A DNA stretch of 64,000 nucleotides, taken from contig CM050656.1 of the NCBI GenBank assembly GCA_027574665.1, positions 16,877,501 to 16,941,500 on the forward strand, written 5' to 3'. Every line of letters begins with the position of its first letter. Positions within the stretch are counted from its first letter, which is position 1. The notes beneath the pieces were generated by a model. It was not told the origin of the DNA, did not search any database, and saw nothing but the letters and a program-made list of their open reading frames with translations. Position numbers and translations under genes: made by a program. The DNA comes from Rhynochetos jubatus (Eukaryota; Chordata; Aves; Eurypygiformes; Rhynochetidae). Below, one piece after another: positions 26,284 through 36,670 of this stretch.

Positions 26284-29200
26284 TAATGAGAACCAAGAAA
26301 ATTCAAATCATGCAAACGAACCGTCTTGAAAGTTTTGTAAGTGAAACTCCTGCTGCAGGCATGAATGGAGGAAGTGCGGACTCCAGCAGGCAAATTCTTT
26401 GCCACCCCATCTCCTGAGTCCCAGAAATCCTGTTGATCTGGGCTAATAAATTTCCCCAAGCCCTAGACGTTCTCTTGGCCCTCATCCCAACCTCACATAA
26501 GAAGCTGTTTCATAGGCAAGGTTCTTATTTACAGTTACTCAACTCCCATAATATTTTATCTGAGGTGGCATTTTTAACACTCCCCTCCCCAGTAGTGGAT
26601 GAACTGTCTCTTTCTTTGCTTTATAGGTTTGTAACTAATCTAGTTAAAATCCCATAAATATTGGGATGTTTCTGTGCTCCCCATTCAGACAGGAGGCTGG
26701 CTGAGGAAAAAGTCCATTAGCATTAAAATGATGGTGACATCCAGACTGAAGCTGACAATTCATTCATTTTTTAACTCTACTGTCACCATGCCAGCTGCCC
26801 TTCAGGAGCTGACTGTGCATCAACTGTGTAGCCTCCGAAACACGCAATACTCAGGCGATGGTATCCTGCCATAAAACCCAGAGTCACAAGTCCTTGCCAG
26901 GTCGCACAGTGGGTTAATGTGCTGGTTTGCTACCCCTGGGAGACCCGGGCTGGAGTCTTTGTTTTACTGCAGCCCCAAATGCCACTCTAACAGCAAAAGG
27001 GAGGTCATAAATGCAGGGGGACGGGGCGCCAGGGAGCAGCCATGGCAGAGCAGGGTGCCTCAGTCCGGCACTGCTGCTGGAATCAATGAATCTCAGTTTG
27101 GGTCTAAATGGCTGGGTTTGCTTGAATCACTGCTCACAACCAACGCACAGTAAAGAGGTGCGAGCGGCCCGTATTGAAACACGGTCTGTAATTCGGCTTG
27201 CAAAGAAAGAGTTGCATTATTCTGCCCCTTCTCCTTCTGGATGCGCAATGGTCCCTAGTGCTGTCGCTCGCTATTAGGATCCTCCTTCTCTTGGAACCCT
27301 TGTTTCATGATGCTCCCAGATGCAACGGGATGGTCTATGGCCAGGTAATTCCAGGAGCAGGTCAAGGCCAATCTGCCTGGCAATCACTTCGCTTCCCATC
27401 GATCAGCAGAATTCAACTACAACAGTCCCTCACCGTGCCTTGGGAGGCCCCCATCCGCCCTCCGACTGAAAACCAGTTAGCTCCTCAGACAGACAGAGGA
27501 ACAAGACCAAAGTAGTCCTTATCTGAAAAGGAGCTTGCAGACGAGGAAGCTGCAGCCGGGGCTCAAAGGCAGCCCAGCACCCCTGTGCCAGGAGGCCCCA
27601 GTCAGGAGAGGTGCTGAGCTGCTTTTACCAGGACGATGCTGTCCTGCGCTGAGCAGGTCTCCATGGGATGGCCCCATCCCCTTGTCACCCTGAGGGCAGG
27701 TCACCCGTAGCTGGGGAAAGATGTCCCTCTGCAGGTGAGGCTGATGGGAAAGCAAAACCACCTCACCAGGGCTCCTAGCTTTACTCACACACAGAGATAA
27801 CTATTACCTTTTATATATATACAAAAATGTATCTATGACTACAGCTAAGCGTAGCGCTTAGCCAGCCCCGATACAGACTTGTACTTCCTAACTCTACTTT
27901 CCTTCAACAGAAAACGTTCCTCAGAAGTTAGTCAGCCCAAGAATCCCTTTTTAAAAGTTAACCTTTTTGCTTCAAGAATTAAAGAGCTGCCAGCTGTTTC
28001 ATCAGATTATCTAAATAAACTCACTTTTCAGCTGAGGAAACTCCTGAGGAAATTAAAGAGGCAGATGCAGCCACCCATTCCTTGGGAGCTCTCCAGAAAC
28101 TCAAACAGCAGTTGTTTCAGTTAATTAATGCCATTAATTTTGGCCAGATAAATCACCTTTAACGTCCGTATAACTGCGACCAGAAGCTAGGGCTCAGATA
28201 GGACCTCAGCCAAAATCAAAGCTGGTGTGTAACAAACACCCCCCTGAACGCGGAGGTGGATTTCCCACCGTCCCCGTCAGCATCTCGCAGGTGTGGGAAG
28301 CGTGTGGCGCACGCGCATGCTTGGGCTCGGCACATTTTGCTTTCCCCACAGCATCTGGTCCCTCTCACCTTCCGGGAACATGCTTGTGATAACATCCAGG
28401 CTCTCAGCCGCGGTCCCGAGCCCCAGCTCCTAGTCCATGGAGAACCACGGGCACGGCCTGTGCCGCCCCACTCTGCTCACTCCGGCACTCTCCATTTCAC
28501 ACCCGACCTTTGTCAGGGGCACTTCAGCAACAACCCTCTTCACCAGCAAGAACTGCCCCCACGACCCTCCCTTCCACTGGCTACGTAAGCGAGGAAACGT
28601 TTCTTACCCCACATCCTCACCAACCACCAGCTAGCCCTCTATTTTTGAAATACGCAAGACCTGAAATGTAGAATTTGGGGTTTTACACCAGCTAATATTA
28701 ATAGAAACATTCTCAGGATTTTTTCCCCCCAGTGTAAATGGAACACTTCTATTTTGTTAAGCGTGCCCCTGCGGTGCTCGCAGGCCAAACACTGCAGCAT
28801 TGTACCCGCCCGGGGAGCTTGCTATAAACACATCTGTCTAGCTGCTCTGTCAGGCCCACTGAGCTCTCTATAAACCAGGAAAAGTAAACCTGTACGTTAA
28901 ATATTTACTGTTTGCAGCATGTATAATCTAGAAGTGTTTTTAGCAGCACAGGTAATGCGCACTGTTAATCAATAATTTTTATTTTGACGTGGCGCTGTTA
29001 AACACTCTATGGGTACGTCCTGGAAAAGCCCGCTCCTTGACACCAGAGGCTCTCCTCCCACAGCCGGTTACAGGTATTATCGTGTTATCACACACTGCTC
29101 ACCTGAAACACCCATCCTAGCTCCCATTTTTCTGCTCTGATCCCAGATGATCCCGTAAATCTAAAAGCTGAGCTCGTGGGGAGTTTCAGAAGCAGAACCC

Positions 29201-32200
29201 AGCTTGGGCAGTAAGAGAGGACAGTGACAGATACGCAGTTGGCCGTGGATGAAAGGATACAGACAAAGAGTTAAAGGAGTAACGACACAAAAGCAAACTT
29301 CTCTGAAAGCAAATAGCTGCCAGCAAGCACTAATTTTCTTTTATGATTAACGTAACAGCTAGCTTTTAATGCTTGCCCCATGCAAAAGAGCTCTTGCTTT
29401 CATCTCAGCACTAACGCTAGGAGTCATAATTTCTGTACAACAACAGGAAAAGGTACGTTAACGCAATCGTAAAAAAGCCTCTGCACCAACGTAGTCTGCT
29501 GATAGCCCCTGCTAACCTTCTGCTTCCTGAGGACATCGGTCCCTGGGAACACAGTAGTCAGCAGACGGGCTTCCTGGCTGCCTCAAAGGGACGTCCTTCT
29601 CCTCGGGGGGGTCCTTGCTGCTGGATGGTGCCCACGCGAGGGCCCTTTCGCAGAGCGGCCCACCAACTCTCACCAGCCAGCTGCCTCCAGTTTGATTTTA
29701 GCCCCCAGCAGAGGTAAGGTGAGGAAGAGATTCCCTTCACATTGTTTATTTTTGACTCCCCCGGAAAAATCCCCTCAACCAGCTCCACAGCGCAGGACAC
29801 ATCTTTCAGATTTGGATGCTAATCAAGCCTAGGGATGGCTTAGCGCTTCTCCCTCATCGCAGGCACGTAAGACTGGGATGGGCAGCTATTTGCACATTCT
29901 TGGATCATAACTCTGTCTCCACAAACATTCTTAAAGCACATACATGATCTATTGGCTGCCTGCAAGTCCTCCCTATCTGCAAGGATGACATCGTGTCTAC
30001 TTATTTGTCTGCTATTGATTTCTTCACTACACTATCACGGACTAGGAACAAGGGGCACAAGCCAGAGAACGATGCAAGTAACGCATCTCCAGCAGCAGAG
30101 TAGCCCTGGGAGGGGGCTGTGGCTGGCTTCCTTGCATCGGGTGGCTCGTGTGTGCCACAAAACAAGCGTGCACAACAGAAGAACACAGCTAGCTGCCACG
30201 GCAATGTGCTCACGTAACATACTGGTAGGCAAAGGGTAGGAGCCCAGACGGAATGGAAATAAACAGTAACGCAGCAAACACAACTAAGGTCTCACCGTGT
30301 TTTAATAAGCTTGTGTACGTAGCAGAGAATGAGTAATGATTCTGGACAAAGCCAACAGGCACCTCAGGGGATTCTGAAATTAATCCTGTGACATTTCCAA
30401 CAGCTCGCCTGGAAAGCACAGTAAGTGACAGAATTCACTGTGTGGCAGAGCACATTCAGCATCCTGCCAGAGCAGGCTTCCCCTTCTACTTGCATGCAAA
30501 GAAAAGAAATACATTAATCAATTCCCTCCCCCCCCCCCAAGAAAACAGCTACAAAAATGCATTCGTAAAACCAAAGGCTGGGCAAGTGCTGGGAATGCCC
30601 AGGTGTCGGTGACAAGAAACTGTTCCATCAGGTCACGAACAGCAGGGAGGGAGGGAAAGCATCAGAAGGAAGGCAGAGGGTTCCCCTAGCTTTGACACAG
30701 GCTAACCTGAAGGAAACGTAGCTGTGATTATTAACTATAACGAAACAAAACACCTTCAGGGGAAGAAGAGTTTGCCATGTATTTCAAACGTAGAAAAAGA
30801 AAACAAACAAGAGAGCCAACCTGGAGACGCCAAAGAGAGCAGCGCATCCTGGGGCAGGCGGTCCCACAACACAGATACAGGCAGGAGGCAGCAGTCCCCA
30901 AGGTGCAGCGAAGCTGCAGGCTGAGGCAGACAGCAGCTGACAACCATTACGGACCAGAGCCTGGAAGTGGGCTTTGATCAAGGATTTCTTGGGCACAACC
31001 CGGCTGATTGCAATCAGGTTCAGCTAGCTCCAGTAACTCCTTGGCGATCATGAGCCATTTTCTTTTGCGCTTGCTCATTTCATCTGAACAGATGTCAGTT
31101 TGCACACATCGCTCCCCTGGGAAACGCCGCGCTCTGAGAAACGAAGTTTAAAGTTAAGAAGTTTCTACTGAGGTGATGTGGGATGATTAACTCTCTGGGG
31201 TGGCATCCCGGGACCTTCCTCCCCGCTGACACTGAGAAAGCACCTGTGTGTGCTCCTGATGCCTCCGCCTCCCTCACAAAATTCAGGGGACACAGCTGTG
31301 AGGGTTTTTTTCTAGAATATCTAGAGAGCCTTCAGGCTGCATTGCTATCATCTGCAGGCGACATCACTGCGTGGGATGAAAGCAATAGACATGGCTAAGA
31401 AATTCACGTGTAGCCAGGTGTTAGCGAGGACCACCTGAGTTTGGCTTTCTCGTGTCACAGAGAGCCAAAGCCTCTACTAGTCTTCTCACCGCAAACTTGA
31501 GCTGTAGGGATGTGCCTGGTGGAAATTACATCTTCTGAAGGTAGCCTAGTGCTGAGGGACACATGCATGAGAGTAGGTGAATACGTATGAAATAATCCAC
31601 CTGTCTCACCAAGGAAACTGTAGTGCCTGGCGCTAAAATAAAGTTAATGCCAGATCCTTGAATGACAGTGACAAGGGTATTTTGAGCCTCTGAGTGGGCA
31701 GGAGGAACTAAGCAGGAGCTGGCTTTGCATTTCTGCATCCAGCGTGGGGTGAGAAAGCCGTGCTGTACGTGCTGCTAGCCCGCGGTTCAACAGGAACACA
31801 CTGACCACCACCAGCGCTGCTTCTTGCCTCCGCTATCCCTTAGGTCTGCGTAAGCTGTGTCTGTACGGCCGTGCAGTTCGGGCGCGGAAGCAGCAGCGAG
31901 CACAACTGAACACTGCTGCCAGTTTTCCTTCTCTGTTTCCCTGCAGGGTTAGGAGGCTCACAAGTCCCCATTCCACTTGCACACAAGACCGTCTGCGACA
32001 CCTTGACAGCAGCCAGAGGAAAACACAGCGCACCTACAAAGCAAAGTGCCTCTCGGTGCAGCCACACTGCAAAGCAAAACCCCTCCAGGTATGAGAAACC
32101 ACAGGCAAGGCGCAGGCTATACAAAAACTGACAGGCACGAGCGTAGCTGAAGGGAGGGCAGCAGGGAAGAGGAAGAGAACACGTAGGAAATGCCATACTC

Positions 32201-34299
32201 AAAAGAATTCAGCATAAACTCTGAGCAAATCAAAGCAAGAAAAAAAATATCTGAACCCACTTGAATCTTAACTGCTGAAGCCTCCTGGCTACTCGGCCGC
32301 TCTGCCAGTGCATCGCTATGCTTAATTTGCCCCACTGGATTTGCACCTCCTGCGAGTGACTGAGAGGAGCCATTGACTCTGGGAGGACTGATTTAGTGCG
32401 GCAGGAACCGGCGGCCTGGCAGGGGCTGCGGGAGAGGCCCAGCCCAAGGTAGGTAAACACGGGAAGGGGGAAGGCCACAGGGAAACAGACTGGAGCAGGG
32501 CAAAGGAGAAGAAAAGAGGAGGAGAGATGGGAGACGCGCACGGCAAAGGACGGGCAGAGGAAAAAGAGAACGGGAAAGGGGAAATTAAATGCAGTAGAAA
32601 CAAGGGCTGTACCTTGCGTTTAGTAAGGTCTTTCCCCAGCATAGGGAAAGTTTACATAGCTGTAAACTTCTGGTGTGCTCCAGTTTGGTGCTGGATACTT
32701 ACTGCCAGCGGGAGCACCAGCACTCGGAGAAGCCTCTGTCCTACACTTCACACTGCTTGGCGGACCCTCGGCTCAGCTGTGAAAAACTGACGCTGGCAGG
32801 AAGATAAACCATTCAGATATAGTCTTCTTGATTTCACTAGAAAGTCCTTTCCTTGGAGAGACACAGGCCTGTGGAAATGACAGGATATACTCAGTAAATC
32901 TGGAATATCTGCTGTGTAAGCCAACTATTTCAAATTCCTCTTTACATTAGCCAAGCTTCCCGCAGACTTTACCTGACAAACAGCGATTGCCTATGGCATG
33001 ACGAGTGAGGAGCCAGTAAAACACTCTTCATGATGTGAAGCAGGGAGTATTTCCCAGTTCACTTCGGGCGACAAAGGCCTGGAACAGTATGCTACACTCC
33101 ACAGAATCTAAAAAGGAAGATATTCCAAACTTTCTCCTGTTTCCTGACGTACATCCAGGACATGTAAGCACAGCCTGGAAGGTAAACGCTGGGTCACTGC
33201 TTGTGACAGGGAAATGTGTGCAGGGAACGTCTATGAAAGGGTCACAGTCTAACCTGAACTCCAAAGAAACTCAACCCATCTCAGGTGTTGTCAACTACTT
33301 GAAATTCAGCACAGGTTTGTTAAAAGGTGCTTCAAAGCTTTCAAAGTGACCTTTTTTTGAGCAAATGTAGGTTGGCTTACGGTTTCCCATCGAGGTTGTG
33401 TGAATGTGCGGTAAGACACGAAACCAAGCGAGAAAAGGCGCTATTCATTGACTTTTCCTGTGGCATTTGCTGAATGTTGTGAAAGTCATAGATCAAAGCA
33501 AGACGCTTGGTGCGTGTCCTTAAATTAGACTGAATTAAATAAACGAGTGTGTGCAAAAATCCCTGAAAAGCAAAACTGGCCAATTCAACCACGCATTGGT
33601 GCGCCGGCTCCTTCTGCTTTTTCAAAATATTTGAAAAATTTTCAAAATTTTCATTAATCAGGGTGTGTTGAATGGCAAACTTGTTCCTTCTAGTCACAAT
33701 GCTGCTGTGGAAAGAGTCCTCCTGGGGAAAAAAGCACCAGTCAGATTCTCCATCTAAAAAACACTGTTGAGAGTTTTTAATTAAAGTGCCACAGGAAAAA
33801 CCCCACGCACCTACAAATCCAAGGTAAGCCCAGCATATGGGATAGCTTGGAGTCTGGAAATGGGACCAAACTTTGCTCTTCCTCGTCACCAGCTGGAGCT
33901 CAGCCAAACCAGTAGGGATGGAGAGTCATTACTACCATGGCTGGCAACCACTGCAGTTCGCCGGTGGTCTCTGTCCAATCCTTAATGGACGCATCAAGTA
34001 ACTCCTGTCACCAGGAGTGGCACTACATGGTAGATATCGGCAGTCTGGGAGATGGCTGCATGTAACTAAGGACTGAATTTCCCTTTCAGCTATCGTCCTT
34101 TCTGGTCAGATGCTGAGGCATGCAAGTGATGAAGAAAACCACGGCCGCCTTCTGCAGAGCACGTTCTGGGCAGAGAGGCCCCGGAGCTTTCATCCCATCA
34201 CCTTTCCCGGACCACAAAACCGCCACAAAGTGAACCGCGGATCTAATTTACCTGAATGAAAAGGACAGCACAAAGAGGATGAACTGGAGGGGGAACCCA
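26284..34299. other. Non-coding DNA upstream of the DDAH1/CCN1 CpG islands
   Basis: No coding exon could be supported. An 11-base C run lies at 30,528-30,538. A 176-codon minus-strand frame occurs at 33,377-33,907 but has no recognised similarity, and about one such frame is expected by chance in a window this size. In other vertebrates this interval corresponds to the first intron of the long DDAH1 transcript. Confidence 0.45.
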
Positions 34300-35160
34300 C
34301 AAGGGGAACCCTCCACCAGGCCTGGCCTGGGCACCGCCGGGAGGCGGGATGGCAGTGCGGGGGACACGGCGTGGCCACCGCCGCGGGGACATCCCCGGAG
34401 GAGGAGGACGGGGCCGGGCTCCGCGGGCCGGGCCGGCAGCGGCGTCCCTCCGACGGGGATAGCCACCGCACCGCCCCCGCCCCGGGGTCACGGCATCGCG
34501 GCGGCCCCGTCCCGCGTCCCGTCCCGCAGCACGGGGGGGAGCGTCCCCGCGGCGTTTTCTGCGGGAGGGTGGGCGAAGGCGGGCTGTCGCCATCAGCCCC
34601 GCTCCGTCCCCCGCGGCTGGGGCCGCCCGCAGGAAGATGCTGGCTGGAGACTTGCGTGGGACACGGCGGCGTACGTTCGCGGACACCCGCCGCGGGGCTC
34701 CGGGCCGGGGCCGCCGCCCGGCTCGCCGAGAACAGGGGCCCTATTGTGCGCATCCCTTCCCGGGCCGCGGCGTCCCCCGCCGCGCTCCCCCGGCCAAAGC
34801 CACGGCCAGGAGCAGTGCTCCCAAGGCAGCAACACCCCCCTCTTTGCTGCGGCTCCGGCAAGGCCCGACAAGGCTGCCTTATTACTCCTGCCGGCGTTAG
34901 AACACAAAGCCGAGCAACAGGCGCACCGCGCGCGGGCGTCCCGGCCCCCGCGCACCGGCCCCGGGAGCCGCACTCACCCGGAGCCATGTGCCGCGCAGTC
35001 CCCGCGAAACGGTCCTTTCCGTAACCCTTTCGGCTGCGGCACCGGGCGGGCGACGAGACGTCTGGGCTTCGCTCGCTCCGAGCTGCGGGGCCGCTGCCGC
35101 CTCCCCTGCCCAGCGCCCATCCTCGGACACGAGCGGCGCGCGCGGACACTCCTCACTGTA
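34300..35160. promoter_or_regulatory. CpG island 5' of CCN1, probable divergent promoter
   Basis: Very GC- and CpG-rich sequence that ends abruptly near 35,160, about 1.4 kb before the CCN1 TATA box. Open frames of over 300 codons on both strands are by-products of stop-poor GC-rich sequence (proline, arginine, glycine and alanine dominate) and overlap each other. The island lies where vertebrate genomes carry the upstream alternative promoter of DDAH1, transcribed away from CCN1. Assigning it to DDAH1 is inference from gene order. Confidence 0.6.
34978..35160 (-). other. DDAH1: Possible DDAH1 alternative first exon (mostly non-coding)
   Basis: On the minus strand a consensus splice donor, CTCCGG followed by GTGAGTG, puts an exon edge at 34,978 inside the CpG island. 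Just before it is an ATG in the context CACATGGCTCC, so the exon could be non-coding or supply a few residues. In mammals the long DDAH1 transcript starts a couple of kilobases from CCN1 on the opposite strand, and the position fits that. The 5' edge is unknown; 35,160 is only the island edge. DDAH1 encodes dimethylarginine dimethylaminohydrolase, which degrades asymmetric dimethylarginine. None of its catalytic sequence is visible in this window. Confidence 0.35.
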
Positions 35161-35540
35161 TGGAAATGCTACGCAGACAGGTTAATCACATCCCCCTCCT
35201 CTTCGCATCCCCTCCCTCTCCGCTGTCTCCCTCGCCCCCTCCCCTTTCCGTGGGCTTGGGATGCTTCTGGGGGTTTGTGCGAAGTTTCGCCTCTCCTCTG
35301 AATCTGCTCCTCCACCTTCCAGCCTCGAAGGCGACCAAAAAAACCCCCCAAGGCCGGTGTTAGGAACAAATAACCTCATTTTGCAAAGAAAAATCCCTGG
35401 AATGGGGACTCATCGTAGCGCCGTCGGGTAGCAGCCTCGACTGCTGGGCTTTTTTTCGACCAAGGAGCAAGCGGCAGCGTAACGCCAGTTGGCTCCTCCG
35501 GCGCAGTTCTCCTAAATCATGATAGACATTGCGTGAAAAA

Positions 35541-35563
35541 CAGGAATTCCAAAGAATTTCCTG
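35541..35563. promoter_or_regulatory. Imperfect palindrome with GGAATT/AATTTCC arms
   Basis: CAGGAATTC and GAATTTCCTG face each other across a short AAAG-type spacer about 1 kb upstream of the CCN1 TATA box. The arms contain GGAA/TTCC cores usable by TEAD, ETS or STAT factors, but which factor binds, if any, is unknown. It shares an AT-rich block with a perfect CArG box 110 bases downstream, so it may belong to a distal CCN1 enhancer. Confidence 0.35.
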
Positions 35564-35673
35564 CCCTGGGAACAGAAGTTAAGGCTATATTTAACAACAT
35601 CTGAAGCTGTCAAGAATGCTTTGCGGTTGGATAACAGAGCAGAAAAATGTGAAAAATGCAGGCTACTGCTATA

Positions 35674-35683
35674 CCAAATATGG
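35674..35683. promoter_or_regulatory. Perfect CArG box (SRF site), distal
   Basis: CCAAATATGG fits the serum response factor consensus CC(A/T)6GG exactly. It lies about 0.9 kb upstream of the expected CCN1 start, in an AT-rich block between two CpG islands. CCN1/Cyr61 is a classic serum-induced immediate-early gene, with a serum response element in the mouse 5' flank. Equivalence to that element is inferred. Confidence 0.55.
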
Positions 35684-36378
35684 AAATATTGTTACGTCTG
35701 GTGTCTAAACCCCCATCTGGAAATACTTACAGCCACGAAAAGAAAAGATGCCACAACAGAAGCCCCAGCTCTCCCCAGATCTTAAACTCCAACACGGAAA
35801 CAGTGTGCGAAGGTGCCCGGCCGGAGCGACACCCAGGGTGACGGAGGGCTCTGCCGCGGCGCCCGGGGTGTCCTGCCCCTTCGCTCCCGGCCCCAGAACG
35901 GGGCACGCAGGGCATCGCCCGCCTCCCGGCCTGCGGGCTGGCACGGGACGTTGCCTTCCGCCCCCCCCCCCGCTCTGCGGCGGTAACGACAGGCCCCCGG
36001 GTGCCGCCGGGTTACCCTGCGGGAAGTGTGTTTGCGGGACGGGGCCCGGCGGGGCAGCGCCGCAGCCGGTCTCGCAGCCGCCGGGGGTGGGCAGAGGCGC
36101 GTCCCCCCACCCCCGCCCCGCCGCCGGCTGCGCGGGTGGCCGCCCGGGCCGGCTGCCGCTGGGCACCCACCAGCTCCTTTGCCTGGGCATCCTCGTCTCC
36201 AGGTGCCCCGGGTAACGGGCAGAAACTAAACCTCCGCGGGACGGGCGGAAGCCTCCGCGGCCCCGGGGCGCGCCGTGCAGCGGCGGGGCAGCCCGCGCCC
36301 CCTCTGCGGCACCTCCCGCCCGCGGCAGCGCGCAGAGCCCCGGCGGGCGGTGGGAAGCAGCGGCGGCGGGGCCCGGCA

Positions 36379-36398
36379 GGGGCGGGAGGGGGCGGGGG
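36379..36398 (+). promoter_or_regulatory. G-quadruplex-forming motif in the CCN1 promoter
   Basis: Four G-runs of 4, 3, 5 and 5 bases are separated by single-base loops (C, A, C), which is the arrangement that forms the most stable intramolecular quadruplexes. It lies about 170 bases upstream of the TATA box. The run also contains GGGCGG-like and GGGAGGGG boxes that SP/KLF factors could use. Confidence 0.6.
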
Positions 36399-36445
36399 CA
36401 CCCCCCGCGGCAGGGCCGCCGCCAGCGGCCGCGGTGCCGGGAGAC

Positions 36446-36462
36446 GGGGCGGGGCGGGGCGG
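36446..36462 (+). promoter_or_regulatory. Tandem GC boxes (SP1/KLF sites)
   Basis: GGGGC is repeated three times and followed by GG, which gives overlapping GGGGCGGGG SP1 sites about 110 bases upstream of the TATA box. With four G-runs and one-base loops this is also a second potential quadruplex. Confidence 0.6.
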
Positions 36463-36481
36463 CCGCGGCGCGCGCCAGCCG

Positions 36482-36487
36482 CATTCC
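36482..36487. promoter_or_regulatory. TEAD (M-CAT) site
   Basis: CATTCC, in the context CCGCATTCCTGGGATG, is the reverse complement of the GGAATG core bound by TEAD1-4. CCN1 is one of the standard YAP/TAZ-TEAD target genes, and proximal TEAD sites near its start are known in mammals. A further TGGAATG occurs in intron 2 at 37,182-37,188. Confidence 0.5.
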
Positions 36488-36530
36488 TGGGATGCCGCGA
36501 GCGCTGGACGCGGCCGCGGCCCGGAACGCG

Positions 36531-36538
36531 CGACGTCA
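36531..36538. promoter_or_regulatory. CRE-like site
   Basis: CGACGTCA differs from the CREB/ATF palindrome TGACGTCA at one base. It lies about 40 bases upstream of the TATA box, a favoured position for CREs. Use by CREB or ATF is inferred. Confidence 0.45.
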
Positions 36539-36568
36539 GCGCCGCGGCGCACGAGGCGGCCCCGCGCC

Positions 36569-36578
36569 CCATATAAGG
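36569..36578 (+). promoter_or_regulatory. CCN1 TATA box embedded in a perfect CArG box
   Basis: CCATATAAGG contains ATATAAG, which works as a TATA box about 100 bases upstream of the ATG and predicts transcription starting near 36,600. The same ten bases fit CC(A/T)6GG exactly, so SRF and TBP could compete for, or share, this position. Confidence 0.6.
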
Positions 36579-36670
36579 GCGATCGCACCCGCCGCTGCCT
36601 CAGACCGCGCCGGCCCCGCTCCGCGCCTGCCGCTCTTCGCCGCCTCTCGCTCCCGCACCCGCCGCTAGAC

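Noticed and set aside
33377..33907. 176-codon minus-strand open frame.
   Set aside because: No recognisable similarity, no consistent splice partners, and about one frame of this length is expected by chance in 64 kb read in six frames.
34190..35301. Open frames of 319 (minus) and 340 (plus) codons overlapping at the CpG island.
   Set aside because: Both strands and several frames are open at once, composition is Pro/Arg/Gly/Ala, and no domain is visible. This is the effect of stop-poor GC-rich DNA.
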